A program made the position numbers and the translations under genes. A DNA stretch of 64,000 nucleotides from the NCBI GenBank assembly GCA_003993805.1, contig RSEF01000017.1:10607895-10671894 (forward strand), given 5' to 3'. The notes below the pieces were generated by a model. That model saw only the letters and a list, made by a program, of their open reading frames with translations, did no database searches and was not told the DNA's origin. Origin of the DNA: Himantopus leucocephalus. Its lineage: Eukaryota; Chordata; Aves; Charadriiformes; Recurvirostridae. Shown one piece after another: positions 13,550 to 27,547 of the stretch. Position 1 is the stretch's first letter. Every line of letters begins with the position of its first letter.

Positions 13550-16320
13550 GTCCTTGCCCAGGGAGCTGTGGGACTGCCTTTTCTGATGGATCTTTCCTTC
13601 TTGCCTCTTTTTTTTTCCCCCTCCCTAGGTTTCCACATTCTTGTTTATACACAGGTTTACTGTGTCTTTAATTTGATGCATGAATAATGTACTTGGCAGC
13701 ATGTATGTGTGTCTGTTCTCTCTCCTCAGAGGCTGCGTCTTGCCCTGATTTGCGTTATCTCCTGGGCAAATATCTCAGTGTTATGGATAGTTTAGAAATT
13801 CACTGTGGAAGTCGCAAAATAATTGTAGCAAGTAAGTGAAATACAGTAGGAGAAAATGAACATTTCTTTATAGGTTTCTCAGTCACAGGAACACCATAGT
13901 TTTAGTGATGAATACATGGCAAGAAGCAGAAAGTTGCAGTTGTAGCGTTAACAGAATTTTGAAAATAAAAAGAAATCCTTATAACGAACATACAGAATAA
14001 AGCAATAATATTAGCTAGTGTAAGAACAATTGTCTTTTAAAATATAAATTTGGGAAGATCCACAATTATATTTTATGTTTTGTACATAAAGTCACTTGCA
14101 TACCTAAATACAGATCAAGGCTTCAAAGAAAAAAAATAAAAATTGTTGTATGTAGTCTGAAAATGTTCAGTGAAAAAACTTTAAAAAATAGACACACTTG
14201 AGCCAAATTGTTCCAATCCAAGTCACTTGATTTTAAGCTGCAACATTTTGTCTGCTGTTTTCATGGGTTTTTTTCCTAATTTTCTGATGCATTGATTGCT
14301 GTTAGGTCACAGGAAACTAAAGCTGAATGTGAGCATGTATATAAAGTTTTGTCTCTCTACATAGGCTGCCAAGTAAATACCTTTTTTTTTTTTGTCTAAT
14401 CAGATCAACTGCAAGGCATTCTGATTGCAGTGATAATTCAAAAATAGGGTCTTTCCATGGAAGCAAAGTATTGTACTGTATAGTACTGCCATACTGTTAT
14501 TTCGCTTATTTTTGTTGGACTTAGGTATTCTGCTTTTGACTTTTTAAAGAACTTCAGTGTATGATGATATTTATATTTTGTGAAAAAATGGAAGGCTTCA
14601 AATAACTAATTTTCATTCTTTAAATCACAAGAGCAATTTCTGTTATAATACAGATCATTAAAAAAGGTGAGCAGTTAGGAATTTGCTACAAATCTAATCC
14701 ATACTAATTGAGTGAGATGTAAGGAACATAAGTCCTATTATTAGCATGTTTAATAAAAAGAGCCCCTGGATTCTTCCTGTGCACGACTATCAAATCTATT
14801 TGCACTTACGATTTTACTTTCAAGTCTGATACACGTTTCAAAAGAATTTGTATTTACTGATCTTCATAGTAAGCTGCACTCAGTTTTAAGCTGAACTTGT
14901 ATGATGCATTTTAAAATAAGAAGGTGACAAGAATCTTGTTACATCAAATGCAGACTAAATGCTCCTAAATTAGGGAATTCCCCTCAGTTATTGGGGATAG
15001 CAAGTGTCAGACTCTTGCCCTCTTTCTCCCCTCCAAACTGAGATGATAGAGGCTGATTTCAGCATGTGATAGGAATGCATCTGGGAAAATTAATTCAAAA
15101 AGCCTATGAAACGGGATGTGCAATTTTGACACCTAGTCATGCAAGAGCGAGAATTCTTAATATAAAATTAGGGCAGTAAATCAAGGGATGTTGTCACAGC
15201 TTCTTGTCGTGCGATACTCCAAACAGGAACACTCACACAGTATGATACAGAAAAAATGCTTTTTAGGTAACTCTTCTTTCTTTTAATTCTTCATCACTAA
15301 TCAGCTGTGATTGTGTGCTTCTACCTATATGGCTCACCTTAAATTACACTGCATTACTTGGAGAAGATTTTAAGCTCTGAGAAGATGAATTTGATTAAAC
15401 TTGTGTTTTCTAAAATACTATACAAACCAAAATCACTTTGAGAAGAGCAGTAATAGTTGAAAAGAAAAATAATGGAACTAAATATGCTATTCTTCCCTTC
15501 AAAATAAATTTTTTCTCTTTTCACTCATCTCTTTAAGATACATTCAAATGTAACTTGAATTAAAGCAGATTCTGTGGTGGACTACTTTCCGTTAGCTAAT
15601 AAAGAGTAAACTTCAGCAGATAACATATTTTAAAAAATTTATCGCTTTATCAATGCTGTAGTTTAGCAGATAAATTGGCATTCTGATTAGACAATTTTCA
15701 GAGCATCCAGTTTCTAAAATCTCTGCATTCTAAAACATCTAAATAGCATATTTAATTTCTAAAAATAAAAAGAATCGCATTTATTAATTTATTGTGAGGG
15801 GGAAGCAATAATATAGACATAGTTTCAGCTCTGAAGACTTGTACAGCTACGTTTTTCATTATGCTGTAGTTTCTCAAACAAGCTACATAACGTGTCTATT
15901 TTGTCTCTCAATCTGAATTTAATATTCATTCCTATTGAATCAGATTCTTCAGTCTGTAATAAGCTAATTCTTTGTTGGAATTTTTAACATGGGTGAACTT
16001 AATTTTTCAGTGTACAAAGGAGCTTATGATAAGTAGTTGTGAAGTTAAACGGAAAACCCAGGGAGCAATATTTATGAAGAAATGTGGCCAAATGCATTTA
16101 AAATGCAGAATATTTAGGACATATTGCTAACAAGTAAATCCATTTCTATTCTCTGGTTAGCTACAGCAGCTGGTGATTTTTCAGTTTACAGGTACAGTAT
16201 CAGCAGCATAGCATTTATTTTGTGACAAAGGAATATAAGTTGCCTTGGAGATTTTTAATTAACTCTTCTCCTGTAGCTCTGCCTGCTTATCATTTCAGTA
16301 GTTATTTAAGCTTCACATCA
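13550..16320. other. Stop-dense AT-rich block without open frames
   Basis: For about 2.8 kb no open frame reaches 60 codons on either strand. The block is strongly AT-rich and unique in sequence, with many TAATTA, ATTTAAT and AATAAA words. It contains no recognisable transposon. Stretches such as 15890-16050 and 16080-16260 have the mixed-complexity look of conserved non-coding DNA, but conservation cannot be seen from one sequence. Confidence 0.5.
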
Positions 16321-19300
16321 GATTTTGGATATTGTTCTTCAGAAATGTCTTCTTAATCTCCCAAAATTAGCATTTCAGGAAAACAATGTTTCCACAATGC
16401 TCCATTCATTCCACTTTTTGTTAAAGGTACAGTTTGCATTTACAACCATTAATTCAGCCTTGAAAAGTAGAGGAAGCCTAAAGAGAGGAACCTGTATGAA
16501 TTCTGCAACTAAACCAAATGAGTATTCTTATTCTGAACAAGAGAAGTGATGGTGATTACTTTCCTACCTTTAATCAGACTAAGATACTTCTCCATCATTT
16601 TTTATGATTTGTTCTTGGCAATAAACTAAAGTGATTAGATAATTTTTTGAAGAATTGGGATTACTCAGACTAATGTATTTAATGCAGTATTATTAATTTA
16701 GCAAATAAACTTACCTTGCAGAATCTACTTAACTTGCTCATTGCCATTTTGGAATGGTTAATTCTATCAACCAAGTGAGTAAAGATTTATATATTTTATA
16801 TATAAATAAAAAAATAGAAGAGAATACAGCTGGAAGAGGCAGGAAGTGGTGCTTAAGGCAGTCACATCCCCAGATGTCAGAAAATTTTTCCCTATACGGT
16901 TCTTTTTAAAAGTATGAAATTTACTATCATCAGACCTGTTAATGTCATTCAACTAGCAGCAAGCTTCTAGGGGTGTTTGGTTTTTTTTCCAGGTGAATTA
17001 TAAATGTCATAACTGCTTCCAAGAATATAAAATCGGAAGCCTTTTCTACCCTGAAAATGGAGGGATGAGTTTAAGCAAATATGATTTACAGATACAGGGT
17101 TAATGCCATAAGCTAGAGGGAGCTCCACCACAACGAAATACAAAGGTTCAGCTTCATTTATCAATGTGCTTTCCTGGCTTTGTCTGCCTCTGAACATAAA
17201 AGACCCAGTTTTATTGCAGATATTATCTACACCATTCTGTGATATGAATGTTATTGTTTAAACTGTTGCTGAGACATAAAACAGCTGAAACCCTCTACCA
17301 GCACCATATTTATGCCAAACCTTTGATAAATACACAGCTCTTTTTGTTCACCATCACTGTCTTTGTCTTCATCTTAATACTCAGCCATCTTTAATGAAAA
17401 TGCATCCTCTATAACTCCAGAGCACAGGTATGCCTCGGGAACTGATCTTGTACCTTAATTGTGCAAGTTAATGTCCATCAGTTGTGCAAGAATTCTGGGC
17501 ACGCCCCAAGCTCTGCGTCTGCAGATGCTAATATCCTCCTGTTCCAATTATTCCACAGTGCTCTTTCAGGAGTAATTTACACCACAAATTCACCCCACGG
17601 ACAACCTGTTTTATTCCACAACCAGGCTTAAAAGAGTGATCAGCAAAGTGAGGTTAGAATGACCTACTTGTAAAGGAAGTGTGGCTATTATGACTGGAGC
17701 ATTAATAATCCGTTTGCTTCTGCTGAGCATCTTAGAGACAAAGTAATCCATTAATAGTCCCAATAGTTCTATAGTCAGCTTGTTACCCCTTCTGTAGTAT
17801 TGGCTGAAGGACAGTATTTGTCCATTATTATTATTATTAGACACAATTTCAGTGTAAGAATGATTTTTAGTTTGTTTGCATCCCTGCCTCACCTCTGTGC
17901 ACTGAAATTTCCTAGCCCACATTTGAGGTCCTTCTTTCTTACCTCCTGGTCCTTGATCTAAGCAGACGGTATTGCTCTACTCATAGAGAAAATAAGAAAG
18001 CACCTAATATCTTCTCATTGATTTTTGTTAATGAAATACCACTTCACAGAGAAAGCAACAGCTGAAACCATCAAGGCTGGGTCGTGGCTGTGTGAATGAA
18101 CTTTATTTTTGTCTATATTGGGTGCGTAATTCATGGCGAATCATTTATTGAATGAATTTGGCCTCTTTCCTCTTCGTGGAATAGCCACAAGCAAAGTATG
18201 GCCTTATTCTACTTTTTAGAAACCACGTCATTGTTTTCTTCTGTGAATTTTAAAAACTTTCTAATGTAATTGACCAACTCTCTTCTCCTTCTTCATCAGC
18301 GCAATGAACGCGTTGGTTAGGCACAGTATTCTCCCCTCAGAAAACAGGAATAAGCTCTCCAAACAACATTGCTGCAAATGTTCTCCCGGTACAAATTTAA
18401 ATTTGGGGTTCCAAAGATGCTGCAAAGAATGCTTCAACATTAGCTGTGTATCAGCATTCCTGAGGATAAAACCCAGTAGGCTTGACCTCATTTGCGTGAA
18501 AGGCCAGAACAAGGCTTAGAACCAGCTCTGGTGTTGGGCGTCTGAAACTCAAGGGAAGTGCTTTTTTCCAGAAAACCACTTTTACCCTTGTTTCCACCAG
18601 AGGAAAAGACTGTGATCCACAGGGCCACGTGAGCCTGTGACACGACTTTTTATTCTGGGTACCTGGGCTGGTGCTACCCGCTCACGCCAAACCCCGCAGC
18701 AGCCCTGGCTGGTAACCACGCTGAGGGACCTGGTGCGCTGGGGTCAGTGGCGGCAGGGAGAAAACGGCCTGGCTGAAACGCCGGCATTCGTAGACCTGGT
18801 GAGTTCCTTGTAGCCATAAGCCAAGTAACTGCAACCTTAAAACAATATGCAGGTATTAATCTTAAATATGATTTATTTTCTACATTTAATGTTTCTTTTC
18901 CGACTTCTGAAGAGTGCTTGAATGAGAAAAGCAGGATGTCTTTGCCTCACGTATCTTATGGGAGACATGGACCTATTTCTGCTCCTTTTATAAGTTATGA
19001 TAAATTTGCTGAGTTATTCCTTACACATAGGTATATAGTTGTGCAGCATTTTTTATGCCTCTGCGCTTTAAAAAAGAATTCTGAATGTACAAATTTGAGG
19101 GGGAAGCTAGAAGTGAGCACATGAAGCCTAAAATATTAAAGTTCTCTAAGAGGCTGACAAAAAATTGCTGCTTAGGCAAACACAGACTCCTCCTCTTCCC
19201 AGGAAATCAAGCTGACCAAAATTGTCATTAAAAATTAATGGAGACTTTTCTGAAATGGTTAAAGAAAGAAAGTTAAAGGAGGATTCAATCTTGGATCGAG

Positions 19301-20880
19301 CCTCTCGTGTTGGAGGTGCCACCTCCATGCCAGCCCTTTGTAGAGTGGAAATTCAACTGTCGCATTGCACTGGTGCAATTTCCAGCGTCCCTCAGTGGCT
19401 AGGAAGGGAGATCGATCCTGTTACCTATGCAGGTGGCTAATGACCGCAGAAAGAAAAGTGACCTCCATTAAGCTTGGGAAAGGAGCCCTCCAACATGTTT
19501 GTAGTCTCTACTGGAGGTGTGTGTCCAGGATATTAAGCTCCATCTTGTGAGGATCCTTAGTAAGACTGGTGGGCTCACAGGACTGGGTCCAAATTTTTAT
19601 AAACATATCATCTAAGAAGTCTATCCTGAGAAATTTAAGAACGTTACCATCATCAGATGCTGTGCTCATGTTTCTGACATTACTGAAGACTACCATGCAT
19701 AACTAAATTACAATTCTATTTTGCGGTGTTTTCAGGGAAGAGGCTTTTGAGGCCAGAGCCATAAGGTATGTATAGCAGATCCATGGTGTGTTACAGGTTT
19801 ACAGCATTGATGTAGAACAGAAATAAAGACCTACCATGGCTTGTCAGGAATATCAGTTCAGAAACTGAGGTGCAACAAGTACAATGCAGAATTGGGGTCT
19901 GTATCATCCCCGTGTCAGGAGGAGCAAAGTGTCCCCTAACAGCGCTTCTGCCTTTCTTTTTTTTTCTGTGTATCTCTTTATAGAGTTTTAAATTTATTTA
20001 TTGATAGAAGTGTCTTTTTCCAGGGGAATTTCCTTCTGCATTGCTACCAAGTCAATTACTGGCAAGCAAAAAGGGACAGGCACGTGTTCCTTTTCCAGGT
20101 GTTTTGCTGCATTTTTACCCTGACCATACACCTGTATATCCACAGCACAACGCTGTTTATGCTGAAAAGACGGTAGTGGTGAGTAAACTCCTAGAAATGT
20201 CTGGATGTCCTACTTCTTACAGTATATTTATAGGAGAGTTACGCGCCTCACTGGCAGTTCTTGAGTAACCTGTCTTCTTATCGTCACTGCCTCACGCTTG
20301 TGGGCTGCACCGCGGTCGCTCTGAGAAGCAAAGCCAGTCACTGAAGTACCCTTCCTACTGGCTGCCACTTTCGGGATGCTCACAAGGACTGGCAAAGTTC
20401 AGATGGGCTCCTGTATGTGAAAGCTAACTGAGAATCTAATAGTTACAGATTTGTCTCACTGATATGAAGATGCTTTCGTTCCTAACTGAAAACATGAACT
20501 TCATAAAATGATGTTTTAATTGGGCATCTTGTTCTAATCTGAACCGATAGAAGTATTCAGACTTAGGTAGCTTAGGCTGCTATCAAAACTGAGCAAACGG
20601 ATTTGCCAATCTAACCGACACCTCATTCATTTTGGAGGTCCCTGCATTCACCTTCCTTCAGAAAACATCGCTGGCATTGCAGAAATGGTGATGCTGAATT
20701 TCCCCTCGCTTCTTCTTTTTACCTTTTGAGCCTTAAATATGCACTACTGGAAAAACCTGATCAGAGCACCGGGGGAAATCGCTTTGCAGAAGGCAGCTAG
20801 TTTCAGTACCTGGCATGGTTAACATTACTACCCTTGGCCATTTCTCCTCATTGATAACCTGAAAGGACAAAGACTAAGCC
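16321..20880. other. Non-coding DNA, no gene recognised
   Basis: Nothing recognisable is coded here. A 103-codon minus-strand open frame at 17611-17922 includes an asparagine run produced by the ATT microsatellite at 17824-17839. 18640-18800 is a short GC-rich patch. No repeat family is recognised. Confidence 0.5.
17824..17839. repeat. (ATT)n microsatellite
   Basis: Five consecutive ATT/TTA units are seen directly. On the minus strand they give an asparagine run in an otherwise unremarkable open frame. Confidence 0.85.
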
Positions 20881-21800
20881 AGGTTCTGATATAGCGGAGA
20901 GTTAGTCGTCTTCTTAACTTGAAGTTCATTAACAAAAGCCACGGTTTAGCAGGGTGTAATCTTACCTTGAAAACAATGGGAAAGAACAACAATGCCTTTC
21001 ATTGCCTCTGGATCCTCAGCCTCAGCAGAGAAAACATGATGTGTGACCTCACTCGCAGCACTGTCAGCTCAGCCCTGCTATTCGCAGCCTGATTCAGACC
21101 TCTGCTGACACTGCCAGCTATGCTTTGGTATTACAATGATTATAAATTAGATCAGACTGGGATGCCCAGGTACAAACAGACAAAAGGCTAAACCGGTTTC
21201 TGTCACCCTCAGTAGATAAGGAGAGCTCAGACTGCCTTACCCTGGTCTCTTTCTCTGCCTACCAGCTCAGCGGAAATAAGCAACCCATGGTCTGGCATTT
21301 CTCAGCCTGTGCGCCCCTTGCCAGCCCTCGCCTTTCACCTTGGAGCTAACAAGAACCTCGCAAGGCGTCTCAAGGTGGTACTCCAGCCCGGGATAGTGAC
21401 TGCTCGGCTGAAGAGTATGATGCTTTGTGCCGCTAAGGAGTATGAGCTTTGGGATAACACCTTACTCAGGTGAAGCCCAGAAAGTTTCTCGATCAGAGTT
21501 CAAGCCAATGAAAAAACGCTAAATACCTGTCTGATGTGCTACGCGTTATGATGAGGTGAAAAGAATATAATGCTCATGGCATTAGTTCCTGAATTGTTTG
21601 GTGATCCTGAGTATAATTACCAGACAGTCTCCAGGAACGTGCAATTCTTCTGGATTTATATTGCATTCACTGTCCAATTGCGAAGCAGATATGGTGCTAA
21701 ATGGGCCCGTATAATAAAGTGATACCCTGTTTTTTGAAGCCTTGTCCAGTGCAATTCAAACAACAAGAAAAAAGAAACCATATCCAAAGCAATTCTCTTA
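20881..21800. promoter_or_regulatory. Candidate enhancer-like non-coding block
   Basis: This is unique-sequence, moderately AT-rich DNA without long open frames or repeats. It is dense in transcription-factor-like words: ACAAAG and ACAATG (SOX/TCF type), TAATTA-like and ATAAATTAG (homeodomain type), and GATAAG (GATA type). The choice rests on sequence texture only. Cross-species conservation, which would decide the matter, was not available. Confidence 0.25.
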
Positions 21801-23550
21801 TTCCTGGGTAAGAAGGAATAAAAAACTATGATGTGCTTTCATTTGGGAGCAGTACTGCTTTCTTTTACCCGTCTGTACCACGGAAGGTGTAGAGCCTCTG
21901 TTGTGGTAGCATTATTGCACGCTCTTTTTCCATGATGTGTTTATTATACAACAGCTGCTGTCCCAGGAAAGCAGAAAAACATTCACATACGGTCGATGTT
22001 GCACCAAGGACATGGAACGCTCCCTGTCTCCATAACCATAGCGCAGTTGTGTATTGGTTTGGGTTTTTACCTTTAACATTTTACCTGGCAAAGAAGTGGT
22101 GTGTCCCAACTATATGAAAACTTCGCTACTCAGTGGGCAAGTAAAAATCCGCATATTCCCAAACATCAGCTGTTCTGGGAAGAGGTAGGCATTTTTCACA
22201 GGGAAGATCGGATCTTGCCTACCTTATTCATTAATGGCTCTGAGTGGGAGTCTTGGTTCGCAAAGGGCACAGGCTCAGAGTCTCAGAGCACTCTTCTGCT
22301 CACACACGGACTGTTCTGGATGCTGAGTGGTACAGCTCTGCTCCTCATTCTGCTGGAAGGTGATGAAAGTTTTAGCAGCGACGTTAGCAATTGCAGGACC
22401 GGTCTTTACAGTTGCCTGCATATGGGTCAGATCTTCACCTTGTGGGGGTTAACGGAAAGACTATTATCTGCTTCAGTGGGCTCCAGAGTGGGCCCTGGAT
22501 GAGTGGCAGATCCTTCTCAATAAGTATGCAAGAAATGTTTATCCTTCTGAGAACTCTGACTACAGAACTGGCATTAATTTGCAGGTCAGGACATTTGTTT
22601 CCAGCAAAATGCCTGAACTTGTTTCTTAAAGGGTTTTAATTTCTGTAACACAAAAGCAAAATACTTAATAATTTGTAAGTATCCTCAAAGATCACACAAG
22701 AAAAAGGACTTCTTTTGAAAGTATTTTTCCTTTCCCTCTCGCAACTTGTAAATAAACTTTCCAATGTAGATGCTCTAAGAAAGATATTTTTTGGTCAGAA
22801 GTGCCAAAACAAAACTGGTGCATTCCCAACAAGTCAGGGCTGCTTACACAAACATTTACCAGCACCCGTCTCTAGACATCTGCCTGGAGAACGGTTGTTC
22901 TCCTGTCTTTCCTTAAAAACATAAAGAAATGCAGAATGTGATTTCACAGCTCCGTGCCTCTGATAATCACTAAGGACTTTTATCTGAGAAATTCTCTCTT
23001 GAAAATGTTTTTTTGCTTTATTTGCTATTTAATATTAAATATTTTGATATTAAGAAGTTCTTACTGGTTTTATGAACAAACACGCAAGAAGCAATTCTTA
23101 GAATTGTCTATCAAGGCACAGACGCGAGCCATCACCTTGGTGTCACGGTAACGAATGGCTGGAGGAAGCGACACAGTCTGAGAGGTAATTTTAGAGTTAG
23201 CTGTTTGACAATCTTCAGGTTTTTTTCTGAGTTTGCTGAAAAGTCCTGCTCAACACCTTTGTGAGCTGCCTTAAAACAATAAAAGAAGCTTTTAAACGGT
23301 GTTTGTTTCTTTGGCATATATGATACCGCCTTCGCCTTCTGATACAACCACTTGGGATGCAGCCTCATAACGCAGGTTTCCTGTCACACTGGCACCTAGC
23401 AGGTTGCCATAGTGACAGACATAAGAAACATTACTTCAGAAATGTTGCTTTATTACAGTTAAAGTGCATTTTGAAAAAGGATCAAATTTCAAGTTACTCC
23501 CTGTGTTTTATACAGGGGTAAGCAGAATTATTGGCCGCTACTAATAAGCA
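21801..23550. other. Non-coding DNA, no gene recognised
   Basis: The largest open frame is 133 codons at 22101-22502 on the plus strand. Its translation carries a possible hydrophobic segment but no family signature. No repeats are recognised. Confidence 0.5.
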
Positions 23551-23555
23551 TTAGT

Positions 23556-24330
23556 TTGAACCTGCCCCCCCCCGCCCCGCTCGGTGCAGCGCACTGCCTG
23601 TGCTTTCCACTGCCTGTCTGTAAAACAGGTTTGCCTCTCTCCCCTCCCACGGTACACACACACACACTCCGCTGCTTCGCTGCATTCAAAACTGCCTCCG
23701 CTCCCAAACGCAGCGAGAAGGGCGAAGTCACTGCTGCCTGCCACGCGCTGTATCTTTTATTCATAAAGAGCATCTTACTTCAGACCCTATCGATTTTGTT
23801 CACATTAATGTAGAAGATACACAGAGGGGGACATCTGGGGAGATTTCTGAAATATTCCTGGCTATGTTGCGTTCCAACAAATTAATCAAATAACAAGCGT
23901 TTTGTAAGCAGCAGCGCTCCTAGCAGGCCTGTGCCGAGCAGTCTCTCGGATCTAAGACGGGCTTCCCCACGCCGACACGAAGCCTATGGAGATTCGGGCT
24001 GAAAATCTCATCAGCAATCCTCTCTCCCGCAGTGCAGACTCCGCCGCGCAGCTGGGGCAGCCTGGGGCTACCAGCATCCCACCTCGCCCCTGATTAAACC
24101 TATCCCCACCATTTTGCCTAATCAATAAGATTAAAGGGTGCGCTGGCGAGGGGGAGGAGCCGGGGCGCAGCTTAGAAACAGGTGAATTGAGGGTTTGCAG
24201 GAGGAATGTTCAGCCCCATGAGAGCCCTCCGGCCACTGGGCTGCCCTTCCCTGGGATGGTGGCCGGCGCGGGGCTCCTGGCGGGCACAGCCAGCGCCAGG
24301 ACGGGCTGCAGGCAGCACCAGCAGCGTTAT
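23556..24330. other. CpG-island-like region
   Basis: Two GC-rich segments (23556-23740 and about 23910-24330) with CpGs flank a less GC-rich centre. The first includes a C homopolymer and a CA microsatellite at 23654-23667. The second includes GGGGGAGGAGCCGGGGCGCAG (about 24150-24170) directly after CCTAATCAATAAGATTAAAG (about 24117-24136), which has PBX/HOX-like and TCF/LEF-like cores. It could be a promoter or enhancer. No transcription start motif or coding exon was recognised. Confidence 0.4.
23654..23667. repeat. (CA)n microsatellite
   Basis: Seven consecutive AC units are seen directly. Confidence 0.85.
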
Positions 24331-27300
24331 CTGCCAGCTAGGGAAAGGCATTCTGCACTGAGGCAGAAAGGCCTGAGGTATTTCATTTCGGATGTTTGAA
24401 AATGTACATTAAAGATGATGTACATTAAATTGCTGTACAGGACCTGGTTCTGCTCATCCGCCCGAGAAGCAGTCGCACCGCAGCGCACCCGGTGCAGGCA
24501 CTTGTGAGCGCAGAGAAATGTCAAATCTTCACTTTCCTGAGAGTTTATACCTTTCCATTCCCTGTTAAACATCACTTTGCTGTACACAAGTGGTAAGCAG
24601 TTAAACCAGTTTGAAAGTACAATTCATACCTCATGACCACTGCTGACTGTGCATTTAAAAACAAAAAAAGCCCGTATTACTCCCACGGCTGATAGCTGTC
24701 CTGTCCAGGAGTTCCTTTATAGGAGAACAGTTGGCAATTATTAATACCGTTGTGATTAGCTGACTGACTTCCTAACATAAGAGGAATACAGGACGGAAAG
24801 ATCCTACTGCTTTTTGAAACAGAGCTTAGATCTATGACTCAGATTTTACAGCTTCTTCTTTGACATCCTTTGCTTTCTGTTTCTGTGAGTCACGGACAGA
24901 AATTATTTCTTTTGTAGTAGATAGCTGCAAAGGCTAAAGGCAGTATTCAAATCCTACTCTCTTGTGCATCTAGTTATATTTATGCTAATAGTTTATACTA
25001 ACAGTATAGTCACAAAGTAAAACGCTGATTTCAAGCCTACCCAGCACGATCCTTCCAAAACATACCCTCCCAGTCAGATTCCTTCGTAAGAGAATAGCCT
25101 CACTGTTCCAGCAGCTCCTTCCTTCCCAGCTGCTGTGACCCCTTGTTCCCTGGGCTGGGAACTCTAACGAGTTACTCTAAAATTCCCTCAGTGCACCCCA
25201 TGCCGTGAATGTTAATGGTCTTTCTATTAGGGAGATTAAACTTCTTATTTTACTTCTTGCTCATTCCTCATCTTTCTACTTAAGCAGACATGACTCTATT
25301 TCCATTTATTTAACACAGGTCTTCAATCACCAAGACAAGCAACAAGCACTACCATTGGATTAATTCTCATCTTGCATAATTTTATTTTCCTGTCCAACAG
25401 TTAGCAATTGGGCAAAGAGTTAGATTGATGTGTAATGCTCCAGGTGTGTTGTGACACTAGTAACAGTAAAAATAATTAACATGGGGAAAACATCCCTATT
25501 TTCCCATCTGGAAAAGATTGAACCTCTCTTCCACTGAAATTTTAAAAATAAGAGTAAAAATAAGAGCAGAAACCTGTTATGGAGAACTAAGACCACAGCT
25601 TCAGTTTGGCACAGGCATAGTGGTCATAGTGGGAAGTGTCTGCAGCTGTGACTGCAGGTGACCATCAGCGGTTCCTCTGAAGGGCGGTCCATGCTTTGAA
25701 CCACTTTGTGAATGTGGGGGACACAGAGCCAAAGGGCAGAATTCGCTGCAACTTGCAGCAAAGCCTGCGGGAGGGAACCTGCGTCAGGAGGAGTTACAGC
25801 ACCAGCTTGCCACAAAGAGCAGGGGACACGAGGCCAGCTGAGGATCCAACTCTTGAGCTCGAGGTAAACTGTGCCCTGGCTTTTCTCAGGTGTGGGAAAT
25901 GGGCTGAAAGGAAGCAAAATGTGTCAGACTTTATGTCTGATGGTATTCTGTATACCCTCATGCAAACATCGTCTTTTCTTTCCTTATATCCCTGCATGAA
26001 ACCACACACTTGTGGTTTGCTGTGTAATTAGTTTTGGTGCTGAGAGAAGACAAGAGAACTTCTTGTTAGATGGATTAAAGGGATCTGTGCTCTACACCAT
26101 TTGAGTGACAAGAACCGTGTCAGACCAGACCGCTGCCAAGAGTGACAGCGCAGCCTGAGCGAGACAAGTTCTCCCACTCACTGAGTGGCAAGAGGCAGGC
26201 ATAAACTAGCCCCGTCAAAGAGCAGCCACAGGTGACTGGGTCAAAACAACTGGGGCAGAGCCGATAGAAGTCAGTCCTGAAAGCAAACAGCATGATTCCT
26301 CTTTGGCTTAGTTGAAGCTCTCCTGCTGAGACTTGTGTCTTCCTACCAGGAGAATCAGAAAATGCTTTCAGGTCTAAAAGGGGGAAGGGGAGGAGGTTGG
26401 CACCAGCTTTGAACAAGTATTTCCCAGGTTGCAGCCACTAGTTTGGAACAGTGTTTATATGCAAAGTGCAGAAACAGTAATTCTTGTAGAGTAAAAGAGG
26501 ATGGAAAGTAAAATATGATGAGAAAAACAGAGCTCCCTTTTCCTGTGGCACAATGTCAATGTATCCGAAATCCAGCTTTCAAGTCCGTCAGCGTCTGAAG
26601 CCACAATAAAAGACGGGGGAAGGAGTGAGAGATTCCCTTTTAGTTTTCAGTTCCCAAGAGTTCTGCTAACAACAAATGTCTGTGCGGCAGACAGCACGGG
26701 AGCGCTACAGAGAGGATGACTATCCACAGGGCTTGTGCTTGTGCTGCTCAGCGCCCTGTAAACCCCCATGACTGTGGACAGCTCAGTGACGGTGTACCTG
26801 GATTTCTTAATCCTGCTTATTGCATTAAGATTATTGTTCGAAACAGTTGGTTCCCAGTGTCACAGACTCTAACAGCATGCCAGCAGTGTCACAATTATTC
26901 AAGGGCCATATCCTTCAGGTGCTGCAGAAGTCAGCTGGTGGGGAATGAATGCTCCAGGTTTGGATTCACAGAATTAATTCCATGCTGAAAATAAAATTCC
27001 TCACCTATGGGGTTCTACCTTAGTTCTGAAATCTGCAAACAAATCAAATCTGCCTTCTCTGTCTCTAGCCTGTATAAACACATACACGGTCTAATGCAGA
27101 TTTTACTGAGCATGAAAATCAGTGCCTTGAAATGATATGACAAAGAACGGCCCATGGAACAGTGGGGTTTCTTTTACAATTTCATTCCAAAGCACTGGAA
27201 AAGGGACACGCAAGCTCCCACCCATCCAGTTGCACTTGCTGGCGCAGACCGGGCCTGAGTCTGGCTGTGGGCACACAAGAGCTTCCCCTTCACCTCATGC

Positions 27301-27545
27301 AGCACCAACGCTGCACCTTCCCCACGGCTTGAGGAGCGTGCCCGGCGCGCTGCGGGGCAGCGCTGTGCGCTCTCTCCCCGTGCACATGTGCACTTGCAGG
27401 CACAGACTCCCGAGTCAAATATGTGTCTGTAGCTGTAAAAGTATCTGCAGTGCTTAGGCTGCAGATGTGCTGTGACTACATCTGACCATGTGGACCAGCA
27501 TCGTCTCATTGTTACCTTATGTTCTGCAGATCTTTGTGATCTTTA
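24331..27545. other. Non-coding DNA, no gene recognised
   Basis: No gene is recognised. An imperfect direct repeat of ATGTACATTAAA (two copies about 17 bases apart) lies at 24408-24431. 25200-25470 is AT-rich with homeodomain-type cores and has an enhancer-like texture. Open frames of 97-111 codons at 25624-26031 and 27137-27509 occur on both strands and show no known motif. Confidence 0.5.
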
Positions 27546-27547
27546 CC

